A stretch of DNA of 28,296 nucleotides from Prorocentrum cordatum (GCA_963575745.1 CAUYUJ010010468.1:1-28296); one strand, 5' to 3'. Counted from the stretch's first letter, positions 19,801-25,202 are shown. The notes: a model not told the origin generated them from the sequence alone. A program made the numbers and translations.

Positions 19801-22800
19801 GCTCCATGAAGGCGGCGGTGAGCGGCAGGTCCAGCAGCGTGTGGAACAGCTCCTGTCTCGACGGGCCCCCCGAGGCTGGTGGTGCTCCCCCTCGTCCTAC
19901 CTCCTCCTCCTCCTCCCTCCTCTCCTCCTCTCCTCCTCCTCCTTCCTCCTCTTCTCCTCCAACTCCTCCTCCTCTCCTCCTCCTCCTCCGCCTCCGCCTC
20001 CTCCTCCTCCTCCTCCTCCTCCTCCTCCTCCTCCTCCTCCTCCTCCCATCCTCCTTCTCAAAGTTGTTCGTCCTTTTCAACCTCGCCGTCCCCTTCCTCC
20101 TCCTCCTGCGGCTTGCAGGCCGAGGGCTCTGGGCCTCAGGGATAGCGATGCTAAGGATGCCGCCCCTCCCTCGTCGTCGTCCTCCACCTCGTAGACCTCG
20201 TCGTCCTCCCTCACCTTTTCCCGCCATGCTCGTCCTCCTCTTCCTGCTTGCGCAGGCCAACGTCGTGTCGTCCTCGCCGCCGCCGTCGTCCTACTCCTTA
20301 ACGTGCTCCTCGTGGTCGTCCGACCGCTCTAACGCCAGCCACACTTCAACCGAGCGGTTGGCAGAGCTGGTGATCGTCCGACTCCTGCTGCTGCTGCTCC
20401 TACTCGCGCTGGCCGAGCCCTCGCGAGTGGCGCTGCCGAGGATGGAACCGACAACTAGACCGAGACCTACCGGACCCGACGGGCTGCAAGCGGCCCAGAA
20501 GCTGAAAGGGCGCAGTGGCGCAGCCACTGGCCGAACCGCACCACCAGCCGATTGCAGCCGACTGCGAGGCTGCCAAACCGACCGAACCGCAGACTCTCTT
20601 GGACGTCTTCCTCCTGCTCATCCTCTCCCACCTTAGACGAAGAAGAAACAAATACCGTAAACATAAACTTGTGGCGCTCCGCGCTGATGTCTTGGATCTG
20701 CGCTGGACCCCCATCCCTGGCGCGCGGAGCGCGCCAGGGGCGGCGCCGGAGGCGCCGTCCAGGGGGGGCCCAGCGCGGATCCAAGAAATCTGCGCCGAGC
20801 GCCCAAAGCTTATCTTTATGGCGTTTCCTCCTCTTCGGCTCCTGCCCTCCGTTTTCCAGGGCCCTCTGGCGACAAAGCACCTCCCAGACTTCGCCTCGAT
20901 GCTCAAGCCTTCGAGCCTCCTCGAGCCTCGAGCCTCGATGCTCCGTTTTCCCAGGGCTCCCTCGAGCCTCGATGCTCAAGCCCTCGATCCTCCTTCCAGC
21001 CTGCGCCGCCCGTGGCCTCATATGGCGGGCCGGGCGGCTCTCTGCGCCGGCGTGCCCGCAGCCAGGCCGCCCTTCCTCGCAGTGCCGGGCCGGCCTCCTG
21101 CTGAAGCTGGCGCAAGCAGGGCCTGGCTTGGTCAGAAGCGGGTGGCGCCACGACGCACATGCCACTTCCGCCGCCTTTCGCGTCCTCGATCCTCCTCCTC
21201 CTCCTTCCTCCCCCTCCTCCTCCTCCCTCCTCCCTCCTCCCTCCTCCCTCCTCCTCCTCTCCTCCCTCCTCCTCCTCCTCCTCCTCCTCCTCTCCTCCTC
21301 CTCCTCCTCCTCCTCCTCCTCCTCCTCCTCTCCTCCTCCTCCTCCTCCTCCTCCTCCTCCTCCTCCTCCTCCTCCTCGTCCTCCTCCCTCGCCTCCTCTT
21401 CCTCCCTCAAGAATCCCGCCCCCCCTCGGCTCTCCTCCTGGCAATACTTCGAGGACGTGGCCACGAGGGCGCCCCAGCAGGCGAGAAAAAAAGGCAAACG
21501 ACAAGCAGCCAAAACCTGGATCCAAGACCCCGCCCGCGGAGGTCTTGCCACCCATGGCGCGCACGCGGCCACGGCGGGGCGAAGGGACGTGTCGAAACGA
21601 GACAAAGGGTGCCATGACATCTGGGGAGATACCATGGCCCAGACCATCATGCCCACCCCTAATCATCAACCCCCTCCTGGACGTTCCCGACCATGCCCGT
21701 ACCCACCTTGGCGTCCGGCCTGCCGGCTCTCTCGTGCCGGGGGAGATGCGGCGGCTCACCAGTGGGGCAGCTCGGGGCCCTGGATCTCCGCAGCACTCGG
21801 GCGGGGTGCGCTGCGATCGCCACAGCACGCGCGCGAGCATGAGCACGTTGGGGGCCGTCCGAGGCCCTCCCACGCTGCGCGCGCGACTGCGGCCAGCACC
21901 CCAGGGACCCCAGGGGGGCGGGGGGGGGGACGGGCAGCGACCGTTGCGCGCCAGAGGATAACAAAAAAAAAACCTCGGGGCCAGAGCCTCGGGGTCGGCC
22001 AAGAGGGGGGCGTCCAAAGGGGAGGGGGCGCGCACATCGTGACCAGCGGCACGCGCGCGGCCCAGAGGGGGGCCAGGGACGCACTGAAGTAAGACGAGGC
22101 GCCATGAAATCTGCGGGGATACCATGGCCCACGCCATGAGATCCCCCCCCCTTAATCATCACCCCCCAAGAGGAGACGGGCCCCCCGGAGGCCGACACCG
22201 AGGCACCGCCGGGGTGTGCCAGCGCGGATGCAAGGCATCCGCGGAGAGCGCCGGAAGCGTCTGCTCGTGCCGGTTTCTCTTCGAGAGCCCCTCACGCCGC
22301 GCCCCTCCTTGGCGGCAGCTCGGCTCGCGGCGGGTCGCGCCAGCTGCTCTGGCTTCGGGAGGAGGAGGAGGAGGAGGAGGAGGAGGAGGAGGAGGAGGAG
22401 GAGGAGGAGGGAGGAGGGAAGAGGGAGGAGGGAGGAGGGAGGGGGGAGGAAGGAGGAGGGAGGAGGGAGGAAGGAAGAGGGATGTGGGACGAGACGAGAC
22501 GAGACGAGACCACTGACGAAGTCATGAAATAATTTCGGAGGCCCGAACAACTCAGAGGAAGAAGTACCCCACGAGGCCGATGCACTCCATGCCACGCCTC
22601 CATACACGTAGTCGAAGGAACCCGTCCCCGACAGCGGACTGGAAGGATACTAAGAAGCTCGAAATCACGAACTTCACGTCTGATTGCAATCCGCACCAAC
22701 ATGCTCCTCCGCAGTGGGTGCAGGCGGGGCGGAACTGGCCATCTCCGCCGTGGTCGCGGCGAGGTCTCGGAACAGCTCGCCCACGTTGATCTCTGGCTGC

Positions 22801-24288
22801 GTCGGCACCCCCCCCGAGCTCGGGAAACCGACCATCTTGCGGCAGAGTTCCTCCGTTGTACATTCTCTCGGGAAAGCACCAAATCGTCCAGCAGGGAAAT
22901 ATCCACCGCGACCGTGAGCTGCGACAGCGGCCGCCGCCGACTCCTGCGCTGCACGCGCAACCGCCTGCGCCGCCTTGGCCTCACGGATCCTCTTGACCTC
23001 CAGCTGCAACCACCACTCCTCGATGCCGCAGCCGTCGGGTTCCAGTTTCTCCTTTCCCTTCTCGCACGCCCTGATCCCAGCGTTGTAGTTGTTCACGTTG
23101 GGCTCTATCTTCGCCTTTCCAGCGTTCTCGCAATATGTGTTCTCAGATCCAGCCGTGGCGACGAGGAGCGGCGGGGAACGTTTAGCGATGTTGGGCTCCA
23201 GCTTCGTCTCCGCTGCAGGAGCAGCCTCTGTTCGCCCTTCTCGCACGCACACCTCTCGCCGTTTCCCACGTGCCCTGATCTCTGCGTTGTACCTGGTCAC
23301 GTTGGGCTCTGTCTTCGCCTCTCTAGCTATCCCGCAAATTGTTTTCACATATCCAGCCGTGGCGACGAGGAACGACGGGGAATGTCTAGCGATGGTGGGT
23401 TCCAGCTTCGCCTCCACTACAGGAGCAGCCTCTGCTCGCCCCTCTCGCACGCACGCCTCTCGCCGTCTCACGCATGCCCCGATATCTGAGCTGAAGCTGG
23501 TCACGTTGGGTCCTATCTTCGCCTCGCCAGCTTTCTCGCAAACTGCGTTCGCAGATCCAGCCGTGGCGACGAGGCGCGACGGGGAATGTCTAGCGACGGT
23601 GGGCCCCAGCTTCGCCTCATCTCCAGCTGCAGCCGCTGCTCGCCCTTCTCGCACGCACGCCACGCGCCCTTTCTCGCGCATCGCGGCATCCCGCTGCTCG
23701 CTCACACTGCTCTCGGGGTCGTGATTGAGGGTGTCTGGCTCCTGCTTCGCCTCACCCTTCTCGCACGCCATGGCTCCAGCGCTGCAGCTGAACATGTCGG
23801 GCTGCCACTGCTCTACCGCATAGGCCGCCGACCACTGGAGACCCCACCATGGCTGCCATGCCGGATGGAGCTGGGCCTCCCAGTCCAGAGCCGCCTGGCG
23901 ACAGGTGGCTAGGCGTAGCCTGCGTTCAGCGCGTCATCTGGTGCGGCTGGCCGTAGTCGCTGGGGGCCGCTCTCCACTGAGGGGCCCACACCACGGCGCG
24001 GCCGGCCACATCATCGTCACGCGTCGACGCAGGGAGTCGCGCCTTCTGCGCTGGGGGCCCCCATTGTTGCGGGCCCGTCCGCGGCCGTGGGCGAAACAGC
24101 TGCGCGGGGCCCCGCTCGGGAGCCGCCTGGAGGAGGGAGGAGGGAGGAGGAGGAGGGAGGAGGAGGAGGAGGAGGAGGAGGAGGAGGGGGAGAGGAGAAG
24201 GAGGAGGAGGAGGAGGAGGAGGGACGGCGCAGGGCGGGGACTCCATGAACGTGGTCGGGCCCACCATGGCGGGGACGAGCGGCAGCAC
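8193..24288 (-). CDS. AP-5 adaptor complex subunit zeta (AP5Z1-like), partial, six exons visible
   Basis: Joined exons on the minus strand: 24288-24244, 19852-19784, 16313-16197, 12223-12160, 9396-9305, 8297-8193. They total 492 bases and 164 codons, with an open frame across every junction. AP-5 zeta is the large helical-repeat subunit of the clathrin-independent AP-5 coat on late endosomes and lysosomes, working with the SPG11/SPG15 partners. What I see: in order, each translated exon lines up with vertebrate AP5Z1 as I remember it. Key matches are ELFHTLLDLPLTAAF with EMLHALLDLPCLTAAL, and LLLQRFASLYPV with LLLERSDSLYPV; spacings between conserved residues agree within a few positions. Introns are about 4.4, 3.5, 4.0, 2.8 and 1.0 kb with donors GA, GC, GT, GT and GT. 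The start and stop codons lie beyond the window. Splice sites were chosen by eye from frame and homology, and no database search was run. Confidence 0.82.
8311..8347. repeat. CTC array
   Basis: Pure CTC triplets on the plus strand, immediately upstream of the acceptor of AP5Z1-like exon f. Confidence 0.95.
8426..8496. repeat. CTC array
   Basis: About 23 pure CTC triplets. Poly-Ser and poly-Glu ORFs across it are artefacts. Confidence 0.95.
8497..9080. other. intronic sequence with CT-rich tract
   Basis: 8725-8925 is strongly pyrimidine-rich on the plus strand (CTCC and CCCT runs). The rest has no recognisable feature. A minus frame at about 9060-8940 (CVKGGKGAGAAACAEAL) looked exon-like but does not fit the gene. 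Confidence 0.5.
9080..9220 (+). mobile_element. MITE family A, diverged copy
   Basis: Contains GTCCCCGGAAGTCC near 9097 and GTCCCCGGGGCCCGGCGAAAG near 9168, the two core blocks of family A, in the expected order and spacing. Terminal repeats are not recognisable. It lies in the intron between AP5Z1-like exons e and f. Confidence 0.6.
9305..9396 (-). CDS. AP5Z1-like exon e
   Basis: Begins with two bases that complete a codon from exon d, then reads PEVCKLVPRFLRVYFDVLLT and NAPPQCIERV. It aligns with the vertebrate segment QCAEAVPVLLQAFFSAVTQT. The acceptor is CCCGCAG before CGCCAG and the donor GT (GCGTG, then GTGCCG). An alternative acceptor eight bases further in (exon from 9388) would need a different exon d end. 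Confidence 0.82.
9647..9819. mobile_element. MITE family B, copy 1
   Basis: Left end TCGGGGATGGACAGACCCCC; the right end reads TCGGGGTTGGAAAGAACCCC in reverse complement, giving terminal inverted repeats of about 20 bp. Flanks are TTACA and TTAGA, an imperfect 5-bp target duplication. Internal TTTAGTGAAAACG and CCCTCTCGAGAACCGAAAAC are shared with the copy at 27504-27662. No coding capacity. Confidence 0.8.
9820..10345. other. no feature recognised
   Basis: Intronic sequence between AP5Z1-like exons d and e. There are short homopolymers at 9869-9878 (C) and 9996-10005 (T). ORFs here have no recognisable domain. Confidence 0.4.
10350..10470. mobile_element. possible diverged relative of the 20666-20811 foldback
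   Basis: AACAACAAACAACATGAG, followed by a GGACGTCC-type stem and a GGCGGCGCCTCCGG hairpin, follows the same order as the elements at 20666 and 25335. Similarity is weak. Confidence 0.35.
10471..10625. repeat. degenerate GTGAGCTGTG/GGTGCAGGC repeats
   Basis: Short motifs such as GTGTAAGCT, GTGAGCTA, GCAAGCTG and GGTGCAG recur every 10-12 bases. It is low-complexity and non-coding. Confidence 0.5.
10918..11000. repeat. 18-bp minisatellite
   Basis: AAAACAGCCAATCGCC occurs at about 10921 and 10939, with a diverged third copy near 10972. Confidence 0.75.
11034..11157. repeat. GGCGGA hexanucleotide array, then GGA array
   Basis: About twelve GGCGGA units, one with GGCGAA, pass into pure GGA at 11110. 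On the minus strand it reads as Ala/Ser/Pro/Leu repeats. Confidence 0.95.
11280..11470 (+). mobile_element. MITE family A, copy
   Basis: Contains CCAGTTCCCCAGGACCGGCTTTTCGTCCCG and GACGGTCCCGAGGCCGGGCGAGG, the diagnostic core of family A, near 11362-11432. Terminal repeats are eroded. Confidence 0.75.
11480..11610 (+). mobile_element. MITE family A, diverged copy in tandem
   Basis: TGGGGACCAGCTTCTCCTCC and GACGGCCCCGGGGCCAGGC repeat the core directly after the previous copy. Both copies share GGGCCCCCAGAGGTCTG at their left side (11307 and 11498). Confidence 0.65.
11700..11850 (-). mobile_element. MITE family A, inverted copy
   Basis: CTCGGGACCGTCAAACAATGACTCCGGATGAGAAGCC reads the family A core in reverse, followed by CGAGGAATGGGTCGAGACC. 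The far end GTCGGGGGTCTGGGA retains part of the terminal repeat. Confidence 0.7.
11851..12159. other. no gene; possible eroded inverted repeat
   Basis: Three related strings, TTTAGTAAGCGC, TCTAGTAAACAC and TGGTAAACGCC, occur between about 12045 and 12122. They are bracketed by CCGACAC (about 12029) and GTGTCGG (about 12125). This could be an old foldback element. Exon d of the AP5Z1-like gene starts just after it. Confidence 0.35.
12160..12223 (-). CDS. AP5Z1-like exon d
   Basis: Reads VCVWETRDEAQLSMIRTLWA. The acceptor is CCTGCAG before GTCTGC and the donor GCTT, then GTCAAG, ending in phase 1. It fills the gap between exons c and e, where AP5Z1 has its ERLTPLHQVLKPMASC helix. Sequence similarity is weaker than for the neighbouring exons, but composition, frame, splice sites and order all agree. 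Confidence 0.7.
12255..12362. repeat. GGA/GGAAGA purine array
   Basis: Interrupted GGA array on the plus strand, about 35 bases from the acceptor of AP5Z1-like exon d. On the minus strand it supplies a pyrimidine-rich tract upstream of that acceptor. Confidence 0.9.
12658..13362 (-). CDS. intron-less SL-tagged retrogene, Ala-rich protein of unknown function
   Basis: A 234-codon minus-strand ORF starting at ATG 13362-13360 and ending at TGA 12660-12658. I do not recognise a catalytic domain. Residues 15-50 form an alanine-rich helix with basic residues (LVEAAVRAAILAKGARRTVA). Residues 80-103 are strongly basic (KVLRRRRRRQRLAEAKR) and 111-126 acidic (DEDVINDEWVDDL). Residues 140-182 are Ala/Pro-rich, and the C-terminus (about 185-234) looks like a folded tail ending FLEAHGKR. 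A spliced-leader relict lies 37 bases upstream with a GC-rich leader between, so the ORF probably derives from a reverse-transcribed trans-spliced mRNA. I see no poly(A) remnant. It lies in an AP5Z1-like intron on the same strand. Similar alanine-rich proteins occur near dinoflagellate retroelements, so an ORF1-like role is possible but unproven. Confidence 0.65.
   Translation of the reverse strand: MAKPRGALPAAPSGADLVEAAVRAAILAKGARRTVAAVARATAAAVLSARAAPSPPPAGSGRAEGACAEVQVRDDSEDKGKDKNMGKVLRRRRRRQRLAEAKRTAAAAADAMDEDVINDEWVDDLRRDAAGRDVPLAGEPRAAAVAAAPLALAAPAEAVAAPVARPSAEAEAGLGAAAEGPGSDTAVRAELIAQIVALPVVAEIRSAHAGTSVAFVEGVSTVQMRAFLEAHGKR
13400..13413 (-). other. dinoflagellate spliced-leader relict
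   Basis: The minus strand reads CATTTTGGCTCAAG, identical to the last 14 bases of the conserved 22-nt dinoflagellate spliced leader. It is followed by 37 bases of leader and then the ATG at 13362. The bases before it (CCGTCTGCT) only loosely resemble the 5' half of the leader. A chance match anywhere on both strands is expected about 2 in 10,000 windows of this size under equal base use. Confidence 0.88.
13418..13560. repeat. GGA array with GGAAGA variants
   Basis: Interrupted GGA array directly upstream of the SL relict on the minus strand. Confidence 0.95.
13588..13842. repeat. GAT trinucleotide array, about 80 units
   Basis: There are two long pure GAT blocks (13588-13673 and 13728-13802). 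They are separated by an interrupted segment with GTCGATGAC and a one-base phase change near 13720. Poly-Asp, poly-Met, poly-His and poly-Ile ORFs are its translations. Confidence 0.97.
13843..14100. other. no feature recognised
   Basis: Ordinary-complexity sequence between the GAT array and the LINE remnant. Part of it may be the LINE 3' tail, but I cannot show that. Confidence 0.35.
14100..15960 (-). mobile_element. decayed LINE-type retrotransposon, C-terminal half with RNase H end and zinc fingers
   Basis: Minus-strand remnants occur in element order, in shifting frames. 15960-15660: CSRERKLMALKRAGADLRKL. 15540-15360: LLQCHLELAWAANLEKRAAA, ending at a stop. 15330-15200: zinc-ribbon-like TKSAAAGYEIDTTCPC and DDTLHWFQC (Cys, Cys, His, Cys kept). 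14640-14520: GHDTADRLAKAVARKAG, the C-terminal motif of retroelement RNase H, ending in TAA. 14290-14190: WMCELCRTRV and AQRCPGHC, a terminal Cys/His finger. Frameshifts and stops between these pieces show it is inactive. There is no reverse-transcriptase core, endonuclease or tail. It sits in the intron after AP5Z1-like exon c, on the same strand. It belongs to the same family as the 2823-4080 fragment, judged by the shared AGYEID/AGYAIED segment. Confidence 0.75.
15961..16152. repeat. CTC/CCCTCC array
   Basis: Interrupted CTC array on the plus strand. It ends about 45 bases from the donor of AP5Z1-like exon c. Confidence 0.95.
16197..16313 (-). CDS. AP5Z1-like exon c
   Basis: Thirty-nine codons containing WSRLGLDRLSPAFKAVQHYV and MRNESG. 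SPAFKAVQHYVMRNESG corresponds to DPQFQGLFRHLLRTKASG in vertebrates. The acceptor may be GCAAG (used here) or AAAG four bases earlier. The donor is GT (GGCGGG, then GTCCCT). The frame stays open past the donor into polyglutamate from a CTC array, so a gene finder would call an over-long ORF here. Confidence 0.82.
16320..16619. other. no feature recognised
   Basis: Intronic sequence upstream (minus strand) of AP5Z1-like exon c. A GTTCGAACCCTACC string near 16449 recalls a tRNA T-arm, but the stem does not pair. Confidence 0.4.
16620..17110. repeat. 73-bp tandem satellite, about 6.5 copies
   Basis: CTCACGCAGATCGGCGGGG-type landmarks occur at 16652, 16725, 16798, 16871, 16945 and 17018, each 73 or 74 bp apart. 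A last copy about 58 bp later lacks the GATCGGCGGGGTCAGG part. Internal CAAAAACACATGGGATTTGCC is well conserved. Overlapping minus-strand ORFs are repeat translations. Confidence 0.93.
17222..17640. repeat. GGATT-type minisatellite with higher-order structure
   Basis: Short units (TGGATTGGATAAGA, ATGGATTGGATT) fill the region. A distinct spacer, GCCCGCCGTAGGCGCCGACA, appears three times, near 17277, 17434 and 17621, dividing the array into blocks of about 155-190 bp. ORFs rich in Ile, Pro, Ser and Asn are artefacts. Confidence 0.85.
17677..17845. repeat. 74-bp direct duplication with CCCGGGACA subrepeats
   Basis: CCGCCCGGCCCAA occurs at 17701 and 17775. The flanking CACCCGGGACACCCGGGACA and GACACCTCCCGGCCACCGG are also duplicated. 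Confidence 0.85.
17846..18415. other. no gene recognised
   Basis: Intronic sequence of normal complexity. No ORF here has a convincing domain on either strand. Confidence 0.4.
18416..18574. repeat. GGA/GAC array
   Basis: Interrupted GGA array. Plus-strand polyglutamate and minus-strand poly-Ser/Pro/Leu ORFs derive from it. Confidence 0.95.
18717..18835. repeat. 81-bp direct duplication
   Basis: GAAATAGGAAGGCGTTGGAA at 18717 recurs as GAAGTAGGAAGGCGCTGAAA at 18798, each followed by a TAGATTGG block. Confidence 0.7.
19058..19250. mobile_element. foldback element, copy 1
   Basis: TGATGGGCCTGATTTCCACC near 19060 pairs with the inverse of GGTGGAAAACAGGCCCATCA near 19193-19213, with CAC/GTG triplets continuing the arms. 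The loop is a GGA array. The right flank CAATCGGAAGCCTCCAT is shared with copy 2, so the two may be one segmental duplication. Confidence 0.65.
19278..19424. repeat. GTTCTTAGAAC foldback
   Basis: GTTCTTAGAAC occurs at 19279 and 19404. AAACAATGTTCTTACAAC (19312) pairs with the inverse of GTTCTTAGAACATTGTTT (19404-19421). It is AT-richer than its surroundings and lies between the two larger foldback copies. Confidence 0.6.
19470..19735. mobile_element. foldback element, copy 2 (left arm lost)
   Basis: GGAGGACCACGAGGAGGAGG (19495) and CCCTCCCCCTCCAACATATG (about 19655), followed by AACAGGCCCATCA and CAATCGGAAGCCTCCAT, repeat copy 1 with an expanded GGA array. The left inverted arm is missing. 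It ends about 50 bases from the donor of AP5Z1-like exon b. Confidence 0.65.
19784..19852 (-). CDS. AP5Z1-like exon b
   Basis: Twenty-three codons beginning ELFHTLLDLPLTAAFMEQYD. LLDLP-LTAA is the strongest single match to AP5Z1. The acceptor is GACAG before GAGCTG. A GC donor (GAG, then GCCCCC) keeps phase 0 into the next exon and gives nearly the vertebrate spacing. An alternative GT donor at 19737-19736 would add about 15 residues without similarity. Confidence 0.82.
19898..20046. repeat. CTC array
   Basis: Interrupted CTC array about 45 bases upstream (minus strand) of the acceptor of AP5Z1-like exon b. Confidence 0.95.
20047..20660. other. no gene; CGTC- and CTC-rich intronic sequence
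   Basis: Short CGTCGTC, CTGCTGCTG and CTC runs. The minus frame near 20365-20310 reads SANRSVEVWLALERSDDHEE and looks exon-like, but it has no place in the AP5Z1 order. I treat it as unassigned. Confidence 0.45.
20666..20811. mobile_element. MITE family C, inverted-repeat element
   Basis: The left arm, through CTTGGATCTGCGCTGGACCC, is matched inverted by CCCAGCGCGGATCCAAG and GCGCCGAGCGCCCAAAG. The arms are about 45 bp. The loop contains two further perfect hairpins, TGGCGCGCGGAGCGCGCCA and GGCGCCGGAGGCGCC. Diverged relatives lie at 25335-25500 and possibly 10350-10470. Confidence 0.75.
20870..21000. repeat. TCGAGCCTCGATGCTC minisatellite
   Basis: CTCGATGCTC and CTCGAGCC recur about six times in 130 bases. 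Confidence 0.8.
21183..21402. repeat. CTC/CCTCCCTC array
   Basis: Long interrupted CTC array. ORFs of several hundred codons across it on both strands are repeat-driven. Confidence 0.95.
21580..21672 (+). repeat. dispersed repeat D, copy 1
   Basis: GACATCTGGGGAGATACCAT, then GGCCCAGACCATCATGCCC and TAATCATCAACCCC, match the copies at 22080 and 25812. Confidence 0.7.
21990..22170 (+). repeat. dispersed repeat D, copy 2
   Basis: The longer form also includes CGGCCAAGAGGGGGGCGTCC upstream, then GAAATCTGCGGGGATACCAT and TTAATCATCACCCCCC. Both blocks recur in the same order at 25725-25890. Confidence 0.75.
22171..22360. other. possible family C fragment
   Basis: CCAGCGCGGATGCAAGGCATCCGCG near 22209 resembles the right arm of family C, with its own GGATGC/GCATCC hairpin. 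Nothing else recognised. Confidence 0.4.
22361..22512. repeat. GGA, GGAGGGA and GACGA arrays
   Basis: Pure GGA to 22410, GGAGGGA variants to 22485, then about four GACGA pentamers at 22489-22511. Confidence 0.93.
22674..23795 (-). CDS. decayed pentatricopeptide (PPR)-like repeat ORF
   Basis: A 373-codon minus-strand ORF from ATG 23795 to TGA 22674. PPR proteins bind RNA, mostly in organelles. Residues 15-250 carry eight copies of an (E)AK-x-EPNV-x-x-Y/S start, as in EAKTEPNVTRYNAEIRA and KAKIEPNVNNYNAGIRACEK. This is the form common in dinoflagellate PPR proteins, where it normally runs about 35 residues. Here spacings alternate 31 and 37, and the helix B part (QWQRAL-LL-EM type) is replaced by CVREGR-EAAP. 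A 68-residue double unit repeats three times (CVREGR at 47, 115, 183). Residues 258-373 are a non-repeat tail with an Ala-rich helix and ECTTEELCRKMVGFP. The frame is open for 38 codons upstream without ATG and includes EQWQPD, so the true start may be missing. It lies inside an AP5Z1-like intron. Pseudogene or retrogene is likely. Confidence 0.6.
   Translation of the reverse strand: MFSCSAGAMACEKGEAKQEPDTLNHDPESSVSEQRDAAMREKGRVACVREGRAAAAAGDEAKLGPTVARHSPSRLVATAGSANAVCEKAGEAKIGPNVTSFSSDIGACVRRREACVREGRAEAAPVVEAKLEPTIARHSPSFLVATAGYVKTICGIAREAKTEPNVTRYNAEIRARGKRREVCVREGRTEAAPAAETKLEPNIAKRSPPLLVATAGSENTYCENAGKAKIEPNVNNYNAGIRACEKGKEKLEPDGCGIEEWWLQLEVKRIREAKAAQAVARAAQESAAAAVAAHGRGGYFPAGRFGAFPRECTTEELCRKMVGFPSSGGVPTQPEINVGELFRDLAATTAEMASSAPPAPTAEEHVGADCNQT
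23796..23930 (-). pseudogene. upstream open extension of the PPR-like ORF
   Basis: The same minus frame is open from a TGA near 23925 to the ATG at 23795. It reads QAALDWEAQLHPAWQPWWGL and AYAVEQWQPD. EQWQ is a normal PPR helix B fragment, so coding sequence probably once continued upstream and the gene is 5'-truncated. Confidence 0.45.
24127..24225. repeat. GGA array
   Basis: Interrupted GGA array ending about 18 bases from the donor of AP5Z1-like exon a. Confidence 0.95.
24244..24288 (-). CDS. AP5Z1-like exon a
   Basis: Fifteen codons reading VLPLVPAMVGPTTFM, preceded by CCGGCAG. They correspond to the VVLLPALVDAGTAVEM region of vertebrate AP5Z1. The best donor is a non-canonical GA (ATG, then GAGTCC), a donor type known from dinoflagellates. 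With it, the joined residues VGPTTFMELFHTLLDLP have the same length as the vertebrate segment. GGA and CGT arrays lie within about 35 bases on either side. The frame is open upstream (APLRQ), so the acceptor at 24291-24289 is likely but not proven. This is the shortest exon and the one most in need of transcript support. Confidence 0.68.
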
Positions 24289-24321
24289 CTGCCGGAGAGG
24301 CGCGCGCAAGCGGGGCGCGCC

Positions 24322-24560
<239 letters not shown>

Positions 24561-24785
24561 GGGGGCAGGAGGGGAGGAGGGGAGGAGCGGGGAGGGAGGG
24601 GGGGGGAATCTTTATTGGGGCGTGGGCGGACGTCGAGCATCAGCTCCCATGGTAACGGACGCCCATCGAGCGACGAAAGGCCCGAAGCGGGCCTTCGCAC
24701 TTGTCGGCCCTCTGGCGGCCGCAGAGGGGCGCGCGCCGACGCGAGGGCCTCCCGCAGACCAGGCTCGCTTCAGCGGGCATGGCTT
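24561..24785. other. no feature recognised
   Basis: A G-rich run at 24560-24610, then ordinary GC-rich sequence with a direct/inverted GAAAGGCCCGAAGCGGGCC hairpin near 24674. No exon found. Confidence 0.4.
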
Positions 24786-24992
24786 GCGGTGGGGGGAGGA
24801 GGACGGCAAGGAGGATGAGGCGGGAGGAGGGGAAGGATGGCAAGGAGGATGAGGATGAGGAGGGAGGAGGATGAGGATGGCGAGGAGGTTGAGGATGGCA
24901 AGAAGGAGGAGAAGGGAGAGGGATGAGGAGGGAGGATGGCAAGGAGGAGGAGGATGGCAAGGATAATGGGGAGGGAGGAGGAGGATCGGGGC
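24786..24992. repeat. GGATGGCAAGGA minisatellite
   Basis: Units such as GGATGGCAAGGAGGATGAGG recur with variable spacing. Purine-rich and non-coding. Confidence 0.85.
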
Positions 24993-25054
24993 GCGACGCT
25001 CGATAGCCAGCATGGGACGCTCTCTGATGTCGAACATGTCTACTGGGTATGCTC

Positions 25055-25202
25055 TTTGGGTGGAGGGTCCAGGGTGAAATACCAATGGGCTTTCGCACCT
25101 CGAAAATCAGTCCGCTTTGTGATTCGCCTTTTGCAGATCCAAGCCTTGACAATCTATCGAAACGGCCTTTCAGATTTCACCCTTTGCCCTCCACCCAAAA
25201 AA
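25055..25202. mobile_element. MITE family E with 6-bp target duplication
   Basis: The left arm TTTGGGTGGAGGG, followed by AGGGTGAAAT, is matched inverted by ATTTCACCC and CCCTCCACCCAAA at the right. The element is flanked on both sides by ATGCTC (25049-25054 and 25203-25208). It is 148 bp with no coding capacity. Confidence 0.85.

Noticed and set aside
20310-20365. Minus-strand SANRSVEVWLALERSDDHEE as an AP5Z1 exon
   Set aside because: It looks exon-like, but exons a and b on either side join with the expected length and no gap, and I know no matching segment.
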